Assembly (NCBI RefSeq): GCF_018362775.1
Contig: NZ_JAGYXY010000002.1
Span: 302,769 to 366,768 of the forward strand
Origin: Alistipes montrealensis
GTDB taxonomy: Bacteria > Bacteroidota > Bacteroidia > Bacteroidales > Rikenellaceae
DNA: 64,000 nt
Direction: 5' to 3'
In this document: positions 61,606 through 64,000 of the stretch, piece after piece
Numbering within the stretch: position 1 is the first letter of the stretch
How the letters are laid out: every line of letters starts with the position of its first letter
Notes under the pieces: model-generated
Told to the model about the DNA's origin: nothing
Databases searched by the model: none
What the model saw: only the letters and a program-made list of their open reading frames with translations
Made by a program: the position numbers and the translations under genes

Positions 61606-64000
61606 ATGAATCTTCTGAAGAAAGCGTCCGGCATTCCGCTCCGCGTCCTGGCGGGAATCATGCTTTTCAGTTGCCTGCTGGCACACCCATTTTCCGAAGC
61701 GACGAGCAGCCCTCCGGGCGACAAGCGCGATTACATGCTGGTATTGAATACCTACACCGAATCGTCGCCCTGGAGCCGCAACATCATCAACAACATCGTC
61801 ACACATATCGATCATGTGGACAATTTCGAGGTATACACCGAGAACATGAACTCGCTGCTGATGAGAATCAAGAACAACGAGATGGGGGAGATCGAAGCCT
61901 TCAAGAACAACCTGCTGCGGGAATACGGCAAAAATCCGCCCCGCATGCTGGTGTTGCTGGGCGCCCCGATTGCCGTACTGCGCGACTTCGTGAAACAAAC
62001 CTGGCCCGGCGTACCGCTTATTTTCTGTTCGGAATTCGACTATATCGCCCCCGAAAGTGCATATATACAACGCCGGGCAATCCAACCCGAAGAACGCAAG
62101 CCACTGCTCGACAAAGCCGAAGCAGACAACATCACACTGATCCGGACACCGTTCTACCTGCGCGAGAACGTCGAGCTGATGCGCCGGATGATCCCGGGCA
62201 TGGATTCGCTGATCTTCATCGGAGACAGTCGTTACATCAACCAGCAGGCCGACAACGACCTGCGCGATTTGCTGCATCGCGAATTCCCGCACATCGACTA
62301 CCGCTTCTATTCGGCGGACAGCATGTCGACCGAGGCACTGCTCGACTCGCTCAACCGCATCGACAACCGCCGCACGGGCGTTCTCTTCTCGTCATGGCAC
62401 TTCACGAAAAAGATCGGGACCAACGTCGTTCCCGTCACCGACTCCTACCGCGTCATCGCCAGCGTGCAGGCCCCGATGTTCGCGCTGATGCCCGCAGACA
62501 TCCGCGACGGCGGGCTCGTCGGAGGCTATGTGTACGACGATACAGAGGTGAACACGCAGATCATTTCGGCCATCGACGCCGTCCTCGCCGGCCATCAGCC
62601 GCGCGACATTCCGTTCTACACCCCCAAAGACCCCCGCCCGGTGTTCGATTATACGACCCTCGAACGCAAAAACCTTTCGCCCCATACCTGTCCGGCAAAC
62701 ACGCTTTTCTACAACAAACCGGTTTCAGCGCTCGAACAGTACAAATGGGCGATCGGCGGGATCGTTTTGCTGCTGCTGGCCTTCAGCATCATCCAGCAGT
62801 GGCGCATCCGCATGCTGCACAACGTAGATACGGCCCGCCGGCGCGAATCGGACAGCCAAGCCCGCTATTCGAACTTGTTCAACAACATGCCGATCGTCTA
62901 CATCCAGGCAAAGGTCGTCTTCGACAAGGACCATACCCCTGCGGATGTGATTTACTGCGACGTGAACACCCATTTCGAGCGTCTTTTCACCGCCCGGGAA
63001 AAGGTGATCGGCAAACCGGGCAGCGAACTTTTTCCCTACCCGATGACCGAGTTCCTGCGGCTTATCAACATCGCGCTGACTGAAAACCGGACTATCACCT
63101 ATCCCGTCTATTTCAAGCCGCGCGACGCCTTCTACGAGGTCGTCATCAACCGCTCGTATGTCGCCGACCACATCGACATCTTCTGCCTCGACGGTACGGC
63201 ACTCCACCAGACGCAGAAGAAACTCGACTCGATCAACCACAAACTCTCGATGGCGCTCGACGTGGCGAACATCGTCCCGTGGAAGTGGGACCTGCAGAAC
63301 GGCACGATCCTGTGCGATGTCAACAAATCGGTGCGCAACCAGCAGCTTTTGGCCAATCCCGATGCCGACATACAACTGTCGGTCCCCGAAGGGAGTTATT
63401 TCGCGAAAATCCACAAAGAGGACCGCGAGCGGGTACGCCGCGCCTACGACGATCTGATTGCCGGGCGGAAGGAGAAGGTGCGCGAAGAGTATCGTGTAGC
63501 TTCCGATGCCGGAGGACACTGGCATCTGGACTGGGTCGAAGCCCAGGCCGTCGTGGACCAGCGCGACGAAGAGGGACGCCCGCTGAACCTCGTCGGATCG
63601 TCGCTGATAATCACCTCGCGCAAGCAGATGGAGGAGGAGCTCCTCTCGGCCCGCGACCGCGCCGAAGAGTCGAACCGGCTCAAGTCGGCGTTCCTGGCCA
63701 ACATGAGCCACGAAATCCGCACGCCGCTCAACGCCATCGTCGGATTCTCGGGAATCCTCGCCGAAACCGAAGAGGAACAGGAGAAACGAGAGTACATCTC
63801 GATCATCGAGAACAACAACACGCTGCTTTTGCAACTGATCGGGGACATACTCGACCTCTCGAAGATCGAGGCCGGAACGCTGGAATTCAACTTCTCGGAC
63901 TTCGACCTGAACGATCTGATGCACGAAAAGGAGAGTATCTTCCTGATGAAAGTCCCCGAAGGCGTCGACCTGGTTTTCGAACCCGGACTCGACGAATGCC
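61606..64000 (+). CDS. Membrane sensor histidine kinase with periplasmic binding-protein-like and PAS domains, C-terminus beyond right edge
   Basis: The frame from the ATG at 61606 stays open to the right edge (798 codons). A signal/anchor segment (about 5-30) is followed by a periplasmic domain resembling ABC-type substrate-binding proteins (about 38-360; [29 protein letters not shown]). Then come a membrane segment (about 382-400), two PAS-like domains (about 415-530 and 540-675) and the dimerisation/phosphoacceptor domain with His702 in [23 protein letters not shown]. The ATP-binding domain should start at the edge and a receiver domain may follow. The ligand is unknown; no response regulator is in view. 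Confidence 0.93.
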   Translation, partial: MNLLKKASGIPLRVLAGIMLFSCLLAHPFSEATSSPPGDKRDYMLVLNTYTESSPWSRNIINNIVTHIDHVDNFEVYTENMNSLLMRIKNNEMGEIEAFKNNLLREYGKNPPRMLVLLGAPIAVLRDFVKQTWPGVPLIFCSEFDYIAPESAYIQRRAIQPEERKPLLDKAEADNITLIRTPFYLRENVELMRRMIPGMDSLIFIGDSRYINQQADNDLRDLLHREFPHIDYRFYSADSMSTEALLDSLNRIDNRRTGVLFSSWHFTKKIGTNVVPVTDSYRVIASVQAPMFALMPADIRDGGLVGGYVYDDTEVNTQIISAIDAVLAGHQPRDIPFYTPKDPRPVFDYTTLERKNLSPHTCPANTLFYNKPVSALEQYKWAIGGIVLLLLAFSIIQQWRIRMLHNVDTARRRESDSQARYSNLFNNMPIVYIQAKVVFDKDHTPADVIYCDVNTHFERLFTAREKVIGKPGSELFPYPMTEFLRLINIALTENRTITYPVYFKPRDAFYEVVINRSYVADHIDIFCLDGTALHQTQKKLDSINHKLSMALDVANIVPWKWDLQNGTILCDVNKSVRNQQLLANPDADIQLSVPEGSYFAKIHKEDRERVRRAYDDLIAGRKEKVREEYRVASDAGGHWHLDWVEAQAVVDQRDEEGRPLNLVGSSLIITSRKQMEEELLSARDRAEESNRLKSAFLANMSHEIRTPLNAIVGFSGILAETEEEQEKREYISIIENNNTLLLQLIGDILDLSKIEAGTLEFNFSDFDLNDLMHEKESIFLMKVPEGVDLVFEPGLDEC

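Overview
The window is a GC-rich chromosomal segment of an anaerobic gut-type Bacteroidales, most likely Alistipes or a close relative. The inference rests on SusC/SusD and TonB-dependent receptors, BACON and fimbrillin-like lipoproteins, an S46 dipeptidyl-peptidase, ExbB-ExbD-ExbD, promoters of the Bacteroidetes form TTTG-N19/20-TAnnTTTG, and many starts without a clear Shine-Dalgarno. No rRNA, CRISPR, insertion sequence, integrase or phage gene was seen. It reads as ordinary chromosome with several nutrient-uptake loci.

Layout. 1-6781: M16 zinc peptidase (cut by the left edge), a membrane polyferredoxin and an S46 peptidase. 6904-12700 (minus): a three-gene TonB-receptor operon (receptor, DUF4876-type lipoprotein, DUF6850-type barrel), divergent from another outer-membrane barrel protein (13259-15997). 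16090-18288: GH36 alpha-galactosidase. 18365-32996 (minus): a polysaccharide-utilisation-like operon, in transcription order two paralogous secreted phosphoesterases, SusC, SusD, three surface-type lipoproteins and a GH20 hexosaminidase. A membrane-spanning TPR/HTH regulator is divergent at 33258-34928. 35141-37585: an undescribed pair, a cytosolic DegP-like protease with a zinc ribbon and a partner protein. 37729-39846: Tex. 40001-42787 (minus): LemA, DUF3137 and two small membrane proteins, with a second TPR/HTH regulator upstream. 44897-47755: sulfatase and secreted GH130, convergent. 48021-48623: small phosphoesterase. 48700-48770 (minus): tRNA-Cys. 49096-52020: dprA-tatD-asparaginase. 52395-54697: ExbB, small membrane protein and two ExbD. 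Then rnhB (minus), a DUF6427-like membrane protein, an AraC regulator, a candidate small RNA (about 57906-57991), lipA-lipB-recJ, and a sensor histidine kinase cut by the right edge.

How the genes work together. Outer-membrane uptake (receptors at 9794-12700 and 24936-29772) would be energised by an ExbB/ExbD complex such as the one at 52395-54697. The locus at 18365-33000 combines dephosphorylation, glycan import and hexosaminidase activity, which suggests a phosphorylated or amino-sugar-rich substrate; this is inference. GH36, sulfatase and GH130 add further glycan capacity, and M16 and S46 peptidases suggest peptide use. The most interesting items are the cytosolic protease pair, the candidate sRNA, the tandem phosphoesterases and the palindrome over the promoter of the 42940-44577 regulator.
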